A stretch of DNA of 64,000 nucleotides. It comes from Sedimentibacter hydroxybenzoicus DSM 7310 (GTDB lineage Bacteria > Bacillota > Clostridia > Tissierellales > Sedimentibacteraceae). Location of the stretch: assembly GCF_013403245.1 (NCBI RefSeq), contig NZ_JACBNQ010000002.1, forward strand, positions 62,001-126,000, in the 5' to 3' direction. Position numbers and translations under genes: made by a program. Below the pieces are notes generated by a model. It did no database searches and was not told the origin of the DNA. It saw nothing but the letters and a program-made list of their open reading frames with translations. Within the stretch, counting starts at the first letter, position 1. Each line of letters starts with the position of its first letter. Positions 33,045 to 41,405 of this stretch are shown here, one piece after another.

Positions 33045-33608
33045 ATGAAAAATATAAATGATAAAACGAAGAAATGGCTGACCGTAACCGGCTGCCTCGC
33101 CCTCTGCGTGGTGCTGGTGGCGCTGATCGGACAGCAGTTTCAAAGCCCAAAGCCGGTGGATGATTCGCTCCCGCCCCAAAGCTCCGGGGTGAGCGATGTG
33201 ACGATAGACCCGAAGGTGCCGGACAGCACAGAGAAAGTAATCAGCGTAACCCCGCCCGATGTCACCCAGCCGCCAAGCACCGACAACGGTGCGGTTTCCA
33301 GCGGCACGGAGCAAACCATCCAGGGCGATGCATCCAAGCCGGAATATACCGAGGAACAGCTCAAAGACCCCACGCATAAACCCAATGGCGAAAAAGTCAC
33401 GGAGCAGGATAAGCCTGTCGATCACGATAAGGTAGAGCAGCCAAAAGATACCCCGAAAAACGACAGCCAGCCGCAGGGCGGCGAAACCAAGGACGGTAAG
33501 ATTTATGTGCCGGGTTTCGGATGGATTGACGATGAAGGCGGTGGCGGTCAAGGTACGGTTGGAGAAAGTGATGGTGACATCAATAAACAGGTCGGAAACA
33601 TGGATTAA
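33045..33608 (+). CDS. Membrane-anchored disordered protein (DUF6550-like)
   Basis: 187 residues: an N-terminal membrane helix (WLTVTGCLALCVVLVALIGQ), then about 140 residues of Pro/Ser/Thr/Asp-rich low-complexity sequence and a conserved-looking end GKIYVPGFGWIDDEGGG. Likely anchored in the membrane with the tail outside. AGGAGGACACTCTT precedes the ATG. It matches what I know as DUF6550 in similar ICEs; function unknown, probably part of the cell-surface apparatus. Confidence 0.65.
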   Translation: MKNINDKTKKWLTVTGCLALCVVLVALIGQQFQSPKPVDDSLPPQSSGVSDVTIDPKVPDSTEKVISVTPPDVTQPPSTDNGAVSSGTEQTIQGDASKPEYTEEQLKDPTHKPNGEKVTEQDKPVDHDKVEQPKDTPKNDSQPQGGETKDGKIYVPGFGWIDDEGGGGQGTVGESDGDINKQVGNMD

Positions 33609-33677
33609 ACAATATATTTGCATAAAGGTACGGTTGAAATATACCGTGCCTTTTTATTTCGCAAACAGGAGGACAGA

Positions 33678-35378
33678 ATGAAAAGATTACTTTTTAGAGC
33701 ATTGCCGCTGTTCCTCATTTTCTGCCTAATTTGTCCTATGACTGCTTTTGCGGATACCGGTGGGAGCGGAAATATCGACGGCGGAGGCGGCGGAATGGGC
33801 AGCGGAACCAGCACCAATACATGGAGCGGCGGTAACGAGGGTGTGAGAATAACGGTGGTCCGTGCGAGTGATCATTCCGTTGTAACAACACCTATTGATT
33901 TAACAAATAAATCCCCCAATACTATCCAAGTCCATTTTGGGAAAGTGAGTAAGCTGCAATATAGCGCTGGCAGTGGATTGACACCGACAACAAATAAATA
34001 TCAATATATTAATCCGCCAAAGTCCATGCCACGTATTATCAGCACCAACGGCAACAACAATATTGAAGCAATCAAAAAATACTTTTGCTCAGAATACATC
34101 GTACAGATGATTGCTAATCACACGGGCATGAACTATGACATCCTCATCGGCGGTGAGTATAAAATCCTTTTAGAGCCCATCGCCTACTACAAATTTGAGG
34201 GCACCATGATTGCCACCACCGCTATGGAAGCGGCGCTCTATGACGAGCAGACAAGCGGTCTGCTCCGAAAGAGAATGGTGTCACTTTCCCACAAGAATCT
34301 ACCTCTGGCCATGTTTTTAGAAACCGACGACCTCGGCTATCCCGCATGGGGAGGCAGTAAAACCAGCGCCGCATCCAATGCGGATATCAAGTCCAGCCTT
34401 GGGCTTGGCATTGTCCGTTTTACGGAGAAGCCGGAGGAACCTCACATTGACGCCTACGATTATGAATACCGTGTAAACACCGACGTCATCACGGCGGTCA
34501 GAGTCAGTGGCGGTCAGTCCGACCCTGACAGGCCCACCCGTGTCAGCTTTAATATCGGCGGGCAAACCTACAGCGTGGGCAATGTTTACTATCCCGAAGG
34601 CGACAGTCAACTTGCGTGGGTAAAATGGAAAACCCCTGATACTGAGCAGAATATGACAATTCAAGTGACGGTATCCGGACCCGGCAGCACTGCCAAGACG
34701 ACCCTCAATGTGAAAATCATTGACATTGATAAGAACCCTCCACCGAATCCTGTAGCCGATGACCGCAACGACAGCTTCCGTGCCTCTGCCGTGCCAAGCA
34801 GAGCGGTAAAAAGCTCGGCAAGCTGGAGTGTCTGGCGACCGTGGTGGCAGGAATACTGGGTATGGCACAGTGATTATGACGATGAAGGAAACGATAACGG
34901 ATATTGGTGCGATCATGGATGGTGGGAGTTCGACCTGAACCATTACAGCGCCAGCCTTACCTCTGCCATGAGCATCAAGTGTGATGATAAAAATCCGACC
35001 GCCAGCGAGAGGACGATGAAATCAGGCTATGGCATCAATCAGACCATCACAGGAAGCATCAGCTCCAATCAAAGCTCGGCAGTTACCCAGCCGCAGAATG
35101 CCGTCAGCTATTTCCCCGAATTCGGCTACGAAACCTATTGGAGGCTCTTGGAGCGTATGGGTTCGGGGCGGTTTGAGTTTCAGAACAACCATTATTCCAC
35201 CTACAAAAACCGCACCCATTTCAGCCCAATCTGGATGCCCGACGGAGCCTACACCGTCAATACATGGCTTATTGATGGATGGACTCCGGATGGAATGCTG
35301 TCCGCCAATCTTACAGACAGCTTGACCATAAGGGGCAACTTGTGGCAGGACTGGCATATTGGCCCTAAGAAGCCTTAA
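33678..35378 (+). CDS. Large secreted protein, possibly pilus-associated
   Basis: 566 residues with a signal peptide (LLFRALPLFLIFCLICPMTAFA), a Gly-rich linker and a long extracellular part. A Trp-rich stretch (SWSVWRPWWQEYWVWHSDYD) near residue 385 is unusual and could bind carbohydrate or membrane. Beta-sandwich-like segments (QTYSVGNVYYPEGDSQLAWV) precede it. I do not recognise the family. AGGAGGACAGA fixes the start. It is the last large gene before the VirB2-like gene, and could be a tip or adhesion component. Confidence 0.6.
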   Translation: MKRLLFRALPLFLIFCLICPMTAFADTGGSGNIDGGGGGMGSGTSTNTWSGGNEGVRITVVRASDHSVVTTPIDLTNKSPNTIQVHFGKVSKLQYSAGSGLTPTTNKYQYINPPKSMPRIISTNGNNNIEAIKKYFCSEYIVQMIANHTGMNYDILIGGEYKILLEPIAYYKFEGTMIATTAMEAALYDEQTSGLLRKRMVSLSHKNLPLAMFLETDDLGYPAWGGSKTSAASNADIKSSLGLGIVRFTEKPEEPHIDAYDYEYRVNTDVITAVRVSGGQSDPDRPTRVSFNIGGQTYSVGNVYYPEGDSQLAWVKWKTPDTEQNMTIQVTVSGPGSTAKTTLNVKIIDIDKNPPPNPVADDRNDSFRASAVPSRAVKSSASWSVWRPWWQEYWVWHSDYDDEGNDNGYWCDHGWWEFDLNHYSASLTSAMSIKCDDKNPTASERTMKSGYGINQTITGSISSNQSSAVTQPQNAVSYFPEFGYETYWRLLERMGSGRFEFQNNHYSTYKNRTHFSPIWMPDGAYTVNTWLIDGWTPDGMLSANLTDSLTIRGNLWQDWHIGPKKP

Positions 35379-35398
35379 CCATAAAATAGAAAAAGAAC

Positions 35399-35428
35399 AG
35401 GGCCGCGGGAGATATTCTGCGGCCTTTT
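35399..35428 (+). terminator. Terminator-like hairpin
   Basis: GGCCGC (35401-35406) and GCGGCC (35419-35424) followed by TTTTCT, between the secreted-protein gene and the VirB2-like gene. Confidence 0.7.
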
Positions 35429-35452
35429 CTCAACTTTAGAAAGGTGGTCTCT

Positions 35453-35794
35453 ATGAAAAAACAGCGAAAATTTGCGCTCATTTTTTGCCTTGTTTTGCTG
35501 ATCGCGCTTGCGTTTGGAACGACTGCATACGCCGCTCCAACCGGCGATGTGGCAGGGGCGATTGAGGGCACTTGGCGGGATGCCTCCGGGCAAATCAAGA
35601 CCGTTGTCAATAAGGTGGTGTTCCCCGCCATTGACCTGATTCTTGCGGTATTCTTCTTTGCCAAACTTGGGCTCGCTTATTTTGATTATCGCAAACATGG
35701 GCAATTCGAATGGGCGGCGCCGGCAATCCTGTTTGCTTGCTTGGTGTTTACACTGACGGCGCCGCTTTATATCTGGACTATTTTGGGTATGTGA
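35453..35794 (+). CDS. VirB2/TrbC-like small membrane protein (DUF3852-like)
   Basis: 113 residues. A cleavable signal peptide (KFALIFCLVLLIALAFGTTAYA) is followed by two hydrophobic helices (AIDLILAVFFFAKLGLAYF and APAILFACLVFTLTAPLYIW) separated by a short basic loop. This is the layout of VirB2/TrbC conjugative pilins, and I associate it with DUF3852 of Clostridia ICEs. It ends YIWTILGM. Degenerate copies of exactly this 3' end occur four more times at cargo boundaries. The next conjugation gene is at 54149, so cargo has separated neighbours. Confidence 0.7.
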   Translation: MKKQRKFALIFCLVLLIALAFGTTAYAAPTGDVAGAIEGTWRDASGQIKTVVNKVVFPAIDLILAVFFFAKLGLAYFDYRKHGQFEWAAPAILFACLVFTLTAPLYIWTILGM

Positions 35795-35839
35795 TGAAAA
35801 GAGCAAGCCGAATACTTTAGTCAGGGTTCGGCTTGCTCT
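35762..35839 (+). repeat. Cargo-boundary repeat, native copy (gene end plus hairpin)
   Basis: The end of the VirB2-like gene (CTGGACTATTTTGGGTATG TGA) is followed by AGAGCAAGCCGAA/TTCGGCTTGCTCT (35800-35839). The copy at 36073-36163 repeats both the gene end and this hairpin. It acts as the terminator of the gene. Confidence 0.75.
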
Positions 35840-35850
35840 GAAATTACAAT

Positions 35851-36012
35851 TTAACTCTTCTTGCCTCTGATGTGTGAGCCAATGGCAACGGCTCCTACTG
35901 ATATAAAAATCAGTGCTATTCCAAACCAAATAATGTTCATTCCATCATTTAGGCCATATACAATAAAGCAAATTGCCGCAATAAGGTTCATAATTCCACT
36001 AAGTAATAACAT
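35851..36012 (-). CDS. Tiny two-helix membrane protein
   Basis: 53 residues from an ATG at 36012 with TGGAGGATTATATC upstream: two hydrophobic helices (LLLSGIMNLIAAICFIVYGL and NIIWFGIALIFISVGAVAIG) and a basic end. It is the only gene in the first cargo module, between two copies of the boundary repeat, and is opposite in direction to the ICE. Function unknown. Confidence 0.6.
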   Translation of the reverse strand: MLLLSGIMNLIAAICFIVYGLNDGMNIIWFGIALIFISVGAVAIGSHIRGKKS

Positions 36013-36072
36013 GATATAATCCTCCATCAAATTCCAGTTTACCGCTATCATACCATATGTTTGAAGGCACTT

Positions 36073-36163
36073 CCACCGTCCTTTTGCAAGGATACCCTGG
36101 ACGATTTTGGGGATGTGATGAAAAGAGCAAGCCGAATCCTTGAGGCGGGACTCGGCTTGCTCT
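36073..36163 (+). repeat. Cargo-boundary repeat, copy 1
   Basis: In frame it reads RPFARIPWTILGM-stop, echoing the YIWTILGM end of the gene at 35453. It is followed by the same hairpin (AGAGCAAGCCGA/TCGGCTTGCTCT, 36124-36135/36152-36163). No complete gene precedes it. Confidence 0.75.
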
Positions 36164-36212
36164 ACAGATTGGAAGTTACCATCGCACTTAATATATTGAG
36201 CATATTGCAGCC

Positions 36213-36680
36213 TTAATTTATTTCCCGTTGGGAGCTTCTTTCTGTCTTGTTGACTTCGGTTATTTGAGCGTTTTGCTCTGTAGTGACAGTAGAACTCTCC
36301 CCCAACTTTTGAAAAGCAGAGAAGTTTAATATCAGCAGTAGTAAGATTATCACAGTAAATGAAAGCAAAACAATTTTCACTGTTTTCCAGATGCGTCGGC
36401 TCCGTCTGTTTTTCTCAGCTAATAGCGAATTGAGTTGCTCCAGCTTTTGTGCAATGATATTACCCTCTTCCTTATCAGATAATTCGATTGTGTCACCAAG
36501 AAGCACACTTACAGATACTTCAAAAATTTCAGCAATGCGAATAAGTAGATCTGCGTCTGGCACTGACAGACCTTTTTCCCATTTGGATACAGTCTGGCGC
36601 ACGATATGTAAACGTTCCGCTAGTTCTTCTTGGGAAAGCCCCTTTTGCTTGCGAAGATTTTTAAGGTTTTCACTAAACAT
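36213..36680 (-). CDS. XRE-family regulator with C-terminal membrane helix
   Basis: 155 residues. HTH in LRKQKGLSQEELAERLHIVR and QTVSKWEKGLSVPDADLL (about residues 8-60) is a classic XRE/Cro domain. After a helical linker, one membrane helix (IVLLSFTVIILLLLILNFSA) places the protein at the membrane. Such regulators often sense envelope stress or a small membrane partner. AGGAGGTAGG precedes the ATG. It is divergent from the cargo operon that starts at 36959 and may control it. Confidence 0.82.
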   Translation of the reverse strand: MFSENLKNLRKQKGLSQEELAERLHIVRQTVSKWEKGLSVPDADLLIRIAEIFEVSVSVLLGDTIELSDKEEGNIIAQKLEQLNSLLAEKNRRSRRIWKTVKIVLLSFTVIILLLLILNFSAFQKLGESSTVTTEQNAQITEVNKTERSSQREIN

Positions 36681-36783
36681 ATTTCCTACCTCCTTTGCTT
36701 GCCTTCACCATACGCTATCAACTACCATTGCAGCAAGTTCTGGAATCGAAAAAGCTCGAGGATGATGGATAGCAAATCAAAGG

Positions 36784-36812
36784 GCGCAGTGGAAACCTTC
36801 CCACTGCGCTTT
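36784..36812. terminator. Terminator-like hairpin
   Basis: GCGCAGTGG (36784-36792) and CCACTGCGC (36801-36809) followed by TTTTCCC, between the divergent XRE gene and the HTH gene. No gene end lies upstream, so it may mark a deleted gene. The rest of 36681-36958 holds only a promoter. Confidence 0.55.
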
Positions 36813-36894
36813 TCCCTCCACTCAGAGATAAATTTGTGATCATCAAATTCAGTTCTTTTTTATCGTTCTCAGACATAAAAGTTCATTTATAGCG

Positions 36895-36925
36895 GCTGGA
36901 CATTGTTCGTTCTTTCGCATATAAT
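36895..36925 (+). promoter_or_regulatory. Candidate promoter for the HTH/protease/two-component group
   Basis: TGGACA (36895-36900), 19-base spacer, TATAAT (36920-36925), about 30 bases before the ATG at 36959. Confidence 0.45.
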
Positions 36926-36958
36926 GTGAAGTGAAGAATTATGCAGGAGAGTGGGCTT

Positions 36959-37132
36959 ATGAAATTCATTACGGCAAAAGAAGCCGGTGAAAAATGGGGG
37001 ATATCCGACCGGCGGGTACAGATTCTGTGTAAGCAAGGCAGGATTAAAGGCGCTTATCGGCTCGGATGGACTTGGGCTATCCCGGAGGATGCCGAAAAGC
37101 CTATGGATGGACGTTTAAAGCCTGCGGAGTAA
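36959..37132 (+). CDS. Small helix-turn-helix protein (MerR/excisionase-like)
   Basis: 57 residues: MKFITAKEAGEKWGISDRRV followed by QILCKQGRIKGAYRLG reads as a winged HTH of the MerR/Xis type, with IPEDAEKP at the end. CAGGAGAGTGGGCTT fixes the start. It is the entire domain and nothing else, as in small excisionase-like proteins. Next to a truncated DUF5131 gene, it may be a fixed passenger rather than an active excisionase. Confidence 0.65.
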   Translation: MKFITAKEAGEKWGISDRRVQILCKQGRIKGAYRLGWTWAIPEDAEKPMDGRLKPAE

Positions 37133-37145
37133 GGGGTGAAGCTAT

Positions 37146-37493
37146 ATGCCGATGTGGAATCCGTGGCGTGGCTGTCGCAGATACAGTGAAGGCTGTCAAT
37201 ATTGTTACATTCATAAGGGTGATAACATCATCTGTCAGCCTTTGCTTGGGAGCTTGGATATTGAAAAATATCTTCATGATGTAGAATTAGTCGTTGTTGG
37301 CGGCGAATCGGACAGAGACGCACGGCCCTTGGATTATGATTGGGTTTTGGATATTCGAGAGCAATGCAAACGGCAGGATGTTCACTTTGAATTCCGCCAA
37401 TGCGGTACACATTTCATCAAGGATGGCAAGCAATACTCTTTGGCGGTAAAGGATTTATGCGCTCAAGCGAGAAAAGCGAACATTATCTTATAA
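37146..37493 (+). pseudogene. DUF5131/phage Gp37-like protein with internal deletion
   Basis: 115 residues. The first 26 (MPMWNPWRGCRRYSEGCQYC..) match the N-terminus of DUF5131 proteins, and the rest from about QPLLGSLDIEKYL to KANIIL matches their C-terminus (VVVGGESDRDARPLDYDW, FRQCGTHFIKDGK). Family members are about 240 residues, so some 110-120 central residues are gone without a frameshift. The cysteines CxxC near residue 17-20 remain. Radical-SAM-like function is unlikely to survive. Junction near 37222. Confidence 0.75.
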
Positions 37494-37508
37494 GGACGGT
37501 GGCGAAGC

Positions 37509-38834
37509 ATGAAAAGAAAATGGAGTAAACATATTATATTCTTCCTATGCGCTTTCATATTGTGCGCCATCGCCCTATGGAGTGCTTGGCAGCTCTGGTT
37601 TAACCCTTACCGCGGCACAGCGAGCGATTTGCGCCCGTCCGAAGAATTGGAAACAGTGTTAACCTCGCAGCAAGCGATCGAGGATTTGGATTATATTGTA
37701 CAACGCTTGACAGAGCGTCATCCCGCATGTATGAACGGTCTGCCCGATAGCGTACAGCTTGCATATGAGCGGGAGCGCATGGGAATTACTACGCTTCCGG
37801 AGGTATCGGTTTTGTCACTCTGGCAAAGCGCAGCGAGCGTTTTGAGCAGTTTGGGGGACGCCCACACCGCCGTAGGTGTAAATTACGAGAACAGGGTGCG
37901 CTTGCCTCTCGCCTTTACATGGAAGGATGACACACTGACCTGTTCAAGCGGCGAATATGATGGATATATCGTTGTTGAAATCGGTGGAGTTTCGACGGAT
38001 GATCTCTACCAACGCTTTCCCACTCAGTTTTCCTACGAGCTGGAGTCTTGGGCACGCCATTCCTTCGCTTCGCGATTGAATCGCGGTGAATATCTATCTT
38101 TTACCGGCATAGATACACAAAAGGACATTCCGCTTTTGCTGGAAGAACCGAATAACGGTGGCCGCATAACCGCAATGTTTGCACTGCATGAAAGTGTCGC
38201 TGTCGGTGCAGAAAAAACCAAACCAAATTTTGATTATTCGGTTGATGCATCTTCCGGTATGGAGATTTTCACTCTTCGTCAATGCGTATATGATGAAGAA
38301 TACAAGAACGGCCTGCGGGATTTCTTCACGGCTGTTCAGGAAAACAATATCCGTAGCGTGATTGTGGATTTAAGGGGCAATCCGGGCGGGAATTCAATGG
38401 TTGCGAATGAGTTTGTCCGCTATCTCCCGGTAGATAGCTATCTCATCGGTACCTCCGAGGTTCGTTTCGGCCCAATCCTATGGAAGAACAAGCCGCAGAA
38501 CCGGAAAAATCAACAGCTTACACCGGTCTTTTCAGGTGATGTATACGCACTTACCGGGACAGATACGTTCAGCTCGGCCATGGACTTTGCAACATTGATT
38601 TCAGATAATAAATTAGGGACGGTGGTCGGGGAGGTTCCCGGCAACATGCCTTCTTCTTATGGGGATATTCTTTATTTTCAAACGCCGAATGCACGGCTTG
38701 TTTTTACCGTGTCCTATAAATACTTTATACGACCGGACGCATCTAAGTCTGATTCGCCCCTGGTTCCAGATGTGGTAGTCCCTGCTAAGGATGCGTTCAC
38801 CGAAACCATGCGGTTGATTGAGAAGGTGAGGTAG
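37509..38834 (+). CDS. Membrane-anchored S41-family (tail-specific) protease-like protein
   Basis: 441 residues. An N-terminal membrane helix (IIFFLCAFILCAIALWSAW) is followed by an extracellular domain with SLGDAHTAVG, VIVDLRGNPGGNS and GTDTFSSAMDFATLI, the core of the S41 fold. The serine in TFSSA is the expected nucleophile; the lysine partner is less clear. No PDZ is evident. It leads a unit with a histidine kinase and response regulator (4 bases apart), so it could process a signal or peptide for them. Confidence 0.75.
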   Translation: MKRKWSKHIIFFLCAFILCAIALWSAWQLWFNPYRGTASDLRPSEELETVLTSQQAIEDLDYIVQRLTERHPACMNGLPDSVQLAYERERMGITTLPEVSVLSLWQSAASVLSSLGDAHTAVGVNYENRVRLPLAFTWKDDTLTCSSGEYDGYIVVEIGGVSTDDLYQRFPTQFSYELESWARHSFASRLNRGEYLSFTGIDTQKDIPLLLEEPNNGGRITAMFALHESVAVGAEKTKPNFDYSVDASSGMEIFTLRQCVYDEEYKNGLRDFFTAVQENNIRSVIVDLRGNPGGNSMVANEFVRYLPVDSYLIGTSEVRFGPILWKNKPQNRKNQQLTPVFSGDVYALTGTDTFSSAMDFATLISDNKLGTVVGEVPGNMPSSYGDILYFQTPNARLVFTVSYKYFIRPDASKSDSPLVPDVVVPAKDAFTETMRLIEKVR

Positions 38835-38838
38835 GGAT

Positions 38839-40227
38839 ATGCAAATTAGGGATATTTGGCCGTTTCTGCTTCCGGGCGTATTGGTTCAATTATTGATGCA
38901 GATCCTCTGTATTGTGGAGGGCGTAAGAGAAGATAAACGCGAGCCATTTCATCGCGCCCTATATATCTTGTCTATCGCCATTTTTGGATTGGCTGCTATT
39001 GCCTTCCATCTGCTTCGCGCTGAAAAGGCACCACCAAAGGACACCACCACTGCCGAAGTGGAAAGGGCGAACCACCTCACAAATAAGGGTATCTTTTTGC
39101 TGCTGCTGATTGCTTATCAAGTGATGGGGCTGCATATGCTGGCAGAGAATGTCGGAACTCCTACGTACATCCCCTTGATTTGGCTGCTGTCAATCTCTTT
39201 TCTCACAATGCTGCTGTATAATCTGCTCCCTGAGAAAAAGCGCTTCATATCCGAACCGCTTTTACCAATGCTGCAGCTTATTCTATGCATTCCAATTCAA
39301 TATCTGGATGTTTCGGGGGACAACCTATTTCTTTCCATCATTGCGGGGTTCAGCGCAATCAACCACACATCGCTGTCCCGCGCAAAGGTCTATGGAATCG
39401 GTGCGCTGGGTGCTTATCTTTTGGGCAGCACGGCAAGAACAATACTTTTATCCGAAAGCGCTGAAATGGCTGATCTGGTCCGCTATTTTTTCGTCAACAC
39501 AATTGTGGTTCTGCTTGCCTTACTTGCTTTTTACACATTAAAAAAGCAGATGATTACAAGTGTCAAGTTAGAATCAGCTCTCCGTACGGTGAATGAGCAA
39601 TCCGAAAAGCTTAAGAGCTTAGCAGTCGTGGAGGAAAGGAATCGTATTGCCGCCGAAATGCACGATACGGTCGGCCATACACTGACTGCAGCCGTCCTGA
39701 CATTAGAAGCGGCGGAGGGACTTGTATCGGAGCCGCAAGCGGCACAAAAGCTGCGTCAAGGCAAAGAACAAGTGCGGCGAGGACTTTCGGAACTTCGCGC
39801 TTCTGTTAAAGTAGTTAGGGCAGGAAATGAAACCGATTTTGTCGTCGTCCTTGAGCAGCTTTTGCAGGAAATCCGCTCTGACACCGGGCTTGATATTCAT
39901 CTTGTGATGGAATCAGAAATTGCCCTGCCCCCGCTTCAAGCCGGCATACTGCTCTCGGCGATAAAGGAATGTACAACCAACGCCATCAGACATGGACAGG
40001 CAACGCATGTGGACATCCTGATTGGCGAGTATAAAGGACGGCTACGGCTGGCTTTTACAGACAACGGCAGCGGAACGGATGATATAAAGTTCGGCTCCGG
40101 ACTATCCATCATGCGGGAGCGTGTGCAAAGCATAGGTGGGACACTGGAAATAGAAAGTGCACCGGGAGAGGGGCTTACCGTCAGCCTCATCATCGCCGCC
40201 GTGCAAAGAAAGGAGGATGTGCAATGA
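38839..40227 (+). CDS. Sensor histidine kinase, NarL-partner (HisKA_3) type
   Basis: 462 residues. About six to seven N-terminal membrane helices (1-240) act as sensor, followed by a coiled coil and the HisKA_3 box with His275 in AAEMHDTVGHTLTAA. The HATPase domain has KECTTNAIRHGQAT (N box) and FTDNGSGTDD, then GSGLSIMRERVQSIGGTLEI (G boxes). The LiaS/DesK-like layout is common for envelope-stress sensors. It overlaps the response regulator by four bases. Confidence 0.9.
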   Translation: MQIRDIWPFLLPGVLVQLLMQILCIVEGVREDKREPFHRALYILSIAIFGLAAIAFHLLRAEKAPPKDTTTAEVERANHLTNKGIFLLLLIAYQVMGLHMLAENVGTPTYIPLIWLLSISFLTMLLYNLLPEKKRFISEPLLPMLQLILCIPIQYLDVSGDNLFLSIIAGFSAINHTSLSRAKVYGIGALGAYLLGSTARTILLSESAEMADLVRYFFVNTIVVLLALLAFYTLKKQMITSVKLESALRTVNEQSEKLKSLAVVEERNRIAAEMHDTVGHTLTAAVLTLEAAEGLVSEPQAAQKLRQGKEQVRRGLSELRASVKVVRAGNETDFVVVLEQLLQEIRSDTGLDIHLVMESEIALPPLQAGILLSAIKECTTNAIRHGQATHVDILIGEYKGRLRLAFTDNGSGTDDIKFGSGLSIMRERVQSIGGTLEIESAPGEGLTVSLIIAAVQRKEDVQ

Positions 40228-40859
40228 ATCAAATCACCGTTCTATTGGCGGACGATCAGACAATTATTCGGGATGGGCTAAGCGCTTTACTTGAAACAAA
40301 TCCTGATATTCAGGTAGTTGCGGAAGCAAAAAACGGTATGGAGGCCTATGAGCAAACGGAAATCCATCACCCGCAGGTGGTTCTCATGGATATCCGAATG
40401 CCGGAAATGGGCGGAGTGGAGGCTACACGCCTGATTAAGAGGGACTTTCCTGATACAGCGGTTTTGGTATTAACCACATTTGATGATGATGAATCCATTC
40501 TTGGCGCCATCACCTACGGCGCTTCGGGGTATCTTTTAAAGGACATCAGCGGGGTAAAGCTGGCCGAAGCCATCCGTGACACCGTGAGGGGAAGCGTCAT
40601 TTTACCAGGGAATATTGCCGCCAAAATCACAAAGCATATCGGTAAACAAGTCAAACCGGAAACATCGCTTGAGGACTTTACCCAGCGTGAACAGGATATC
40701 ATTCGTTTGCTGATGCAAGGAAACAGCAATCAGGAAATCGCTCAGTCGCTTTTTCTAACAGTTGGCACGGTCAAGAACTATATCAGTCAAATCTATAGCA
40801 AAGCAGGAATTACTGACCGAGCAAACGCTATATTGCACTTCAAAAAATTGGGATTCTAA
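40224..40859 (+). CDS. NarL/FixJ-family response regulator
   Basis: 211 residues. Receiver domain with phosphoacceptor Asp56 (VVLMDIRMPEMGG), Thr in VLVLTTFDDDE and Lys in GYLLKDISG. C-terminal LuxR-type HTH (FTQREQDIIRLLMQGNSNQE, then TVGTVKNYISQIYSKAG). Pairs with the kinase before it. Likely targets are the duplicated promoter modules at 40873 and 45347, next to the genes it stands beside; that link is inference. Confidence 0.93.
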   Translation: MNQITVLLADDQTIIRDGLSALLETNPDIQVVAEAKNGMEAYEQTEIHHPQVVLMDIRMPEMGGVEATRLIKRDFPDTAVLVLTTFDDDESILGAITYGASGYLLKDISGVKLAEAIRDTVRGSVILPGNIAAKITKHIGKQVKPETSLEDFTQREQDIIRLLMQGNSNQEIAQSLFLTVGTVKNYISQIYSKAGITDRANAILHFKKLGF

Positions 40860-40872
40860 AGATTAGGTTTTT

Positions 40873-40957
40873 AAGAGCGGGGGCTACGGCCTCCGTTTTT
40901 TATTACCCGATATATGACTCCGGTAACTTATCATATGACCGCTTGATCTTCTATACT
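40873..40957 (+). promoter_or_regulatory. Terminator-promoter module, copy 1
   Basis: A hairpin (CGGGGGC/GCCTCCG plus T run) ends the regulator gene. Then ATTACCCGATATAT, ACTTATC (40926-40932), TGAC and -10 TATACT (40952-40957) lead into the 40-residue peptide gene at 41001. Copy 2 at 45347-45427 keeps the same elements at the same spacing within one base. Confidence 0.6.
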
Positions 40958-41000
40958 GAACATGGTAAAACCAGAAGCCGTGTTCGGGAGGGGTTTTAAA

Positions 41001-41123
41001 ATGAGGTTTATAAAGAGTATCTTTAAGAAAATAGTTCAATTTCTGCGACATCTATCGCGGGAATATGCCCACCCAAGTTTCTATGTTGCCGAGATGCACG
41101 CAGCCCAGCGGAAAAAGGAGTAA
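41001..41123 (+). CDS. 40-residue basic peptide
   Basis: MRFIKSIFKKIVQFLRHLSR begins a 40-residue frame ending AAQRKKE. The first half is strongly amphipathic and cationic, like a membrane-active peptide. GGGAGGGGTTTTAAA precedes the ATG and a likely promoter lies at 40952. It is the first gene after the two-component system and just upstream of small membrane proteins and an ABC transporter. It may be a peptide, toxin or small regulator; no family recognised. Confidence 0.55.
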   Translation: MRFIKSIFKKIVQFLRHLSREYAHPSFYVAEMHAAQRKKE

Positions 41124-41199
41124 ACATGTTGTGAGGTCAGAGATATAATCAATAGGAAACAACTATTTTAACAAAGTAAACGAATGGAGGTCGAATTGC

Positions 41200-41370
41200 A
41201 TGAAAAAGAGGAAGCTATCAGATTATTGGAATATGGGGACAGCCATAGGTTTATGTACTGCTGTTGGTATTGTGCTGGGTGCATTGTTGCAAAACGTGGT
41301 TCTGTGGCTTTGCATCGGAGCTGGTGTAGGCGTAGTTCTTGGAGCGGTTTCTGCAAATAAAAAACTGTGA
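41200..41370 (+). CDS. Small glycine-zipper membrane protein
   Basis: 56 residues: MKKRKLSDYWNMGTAIGLCT, then two helices rich in Gly (AVGIVLGALL and LWLCIGAGVGVVLGAV). TGGAGGTCGAATTGC precedes the ATG. Possibly a partner of the ABC transporter downstream, in the position of small membrane proteins of the B. subtilis sigY-yxl operon. Confidence 0.55.
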   Translation: MKKRKLSDYWNMGTAIGLCTAVGIVLGALLQNVVLWLCIGAGVGVVLGAVSANKKL

Positions 41371-41405
41371 GACAAATAACCCATCAATCATGGAGGTGTA
41401 ACATT

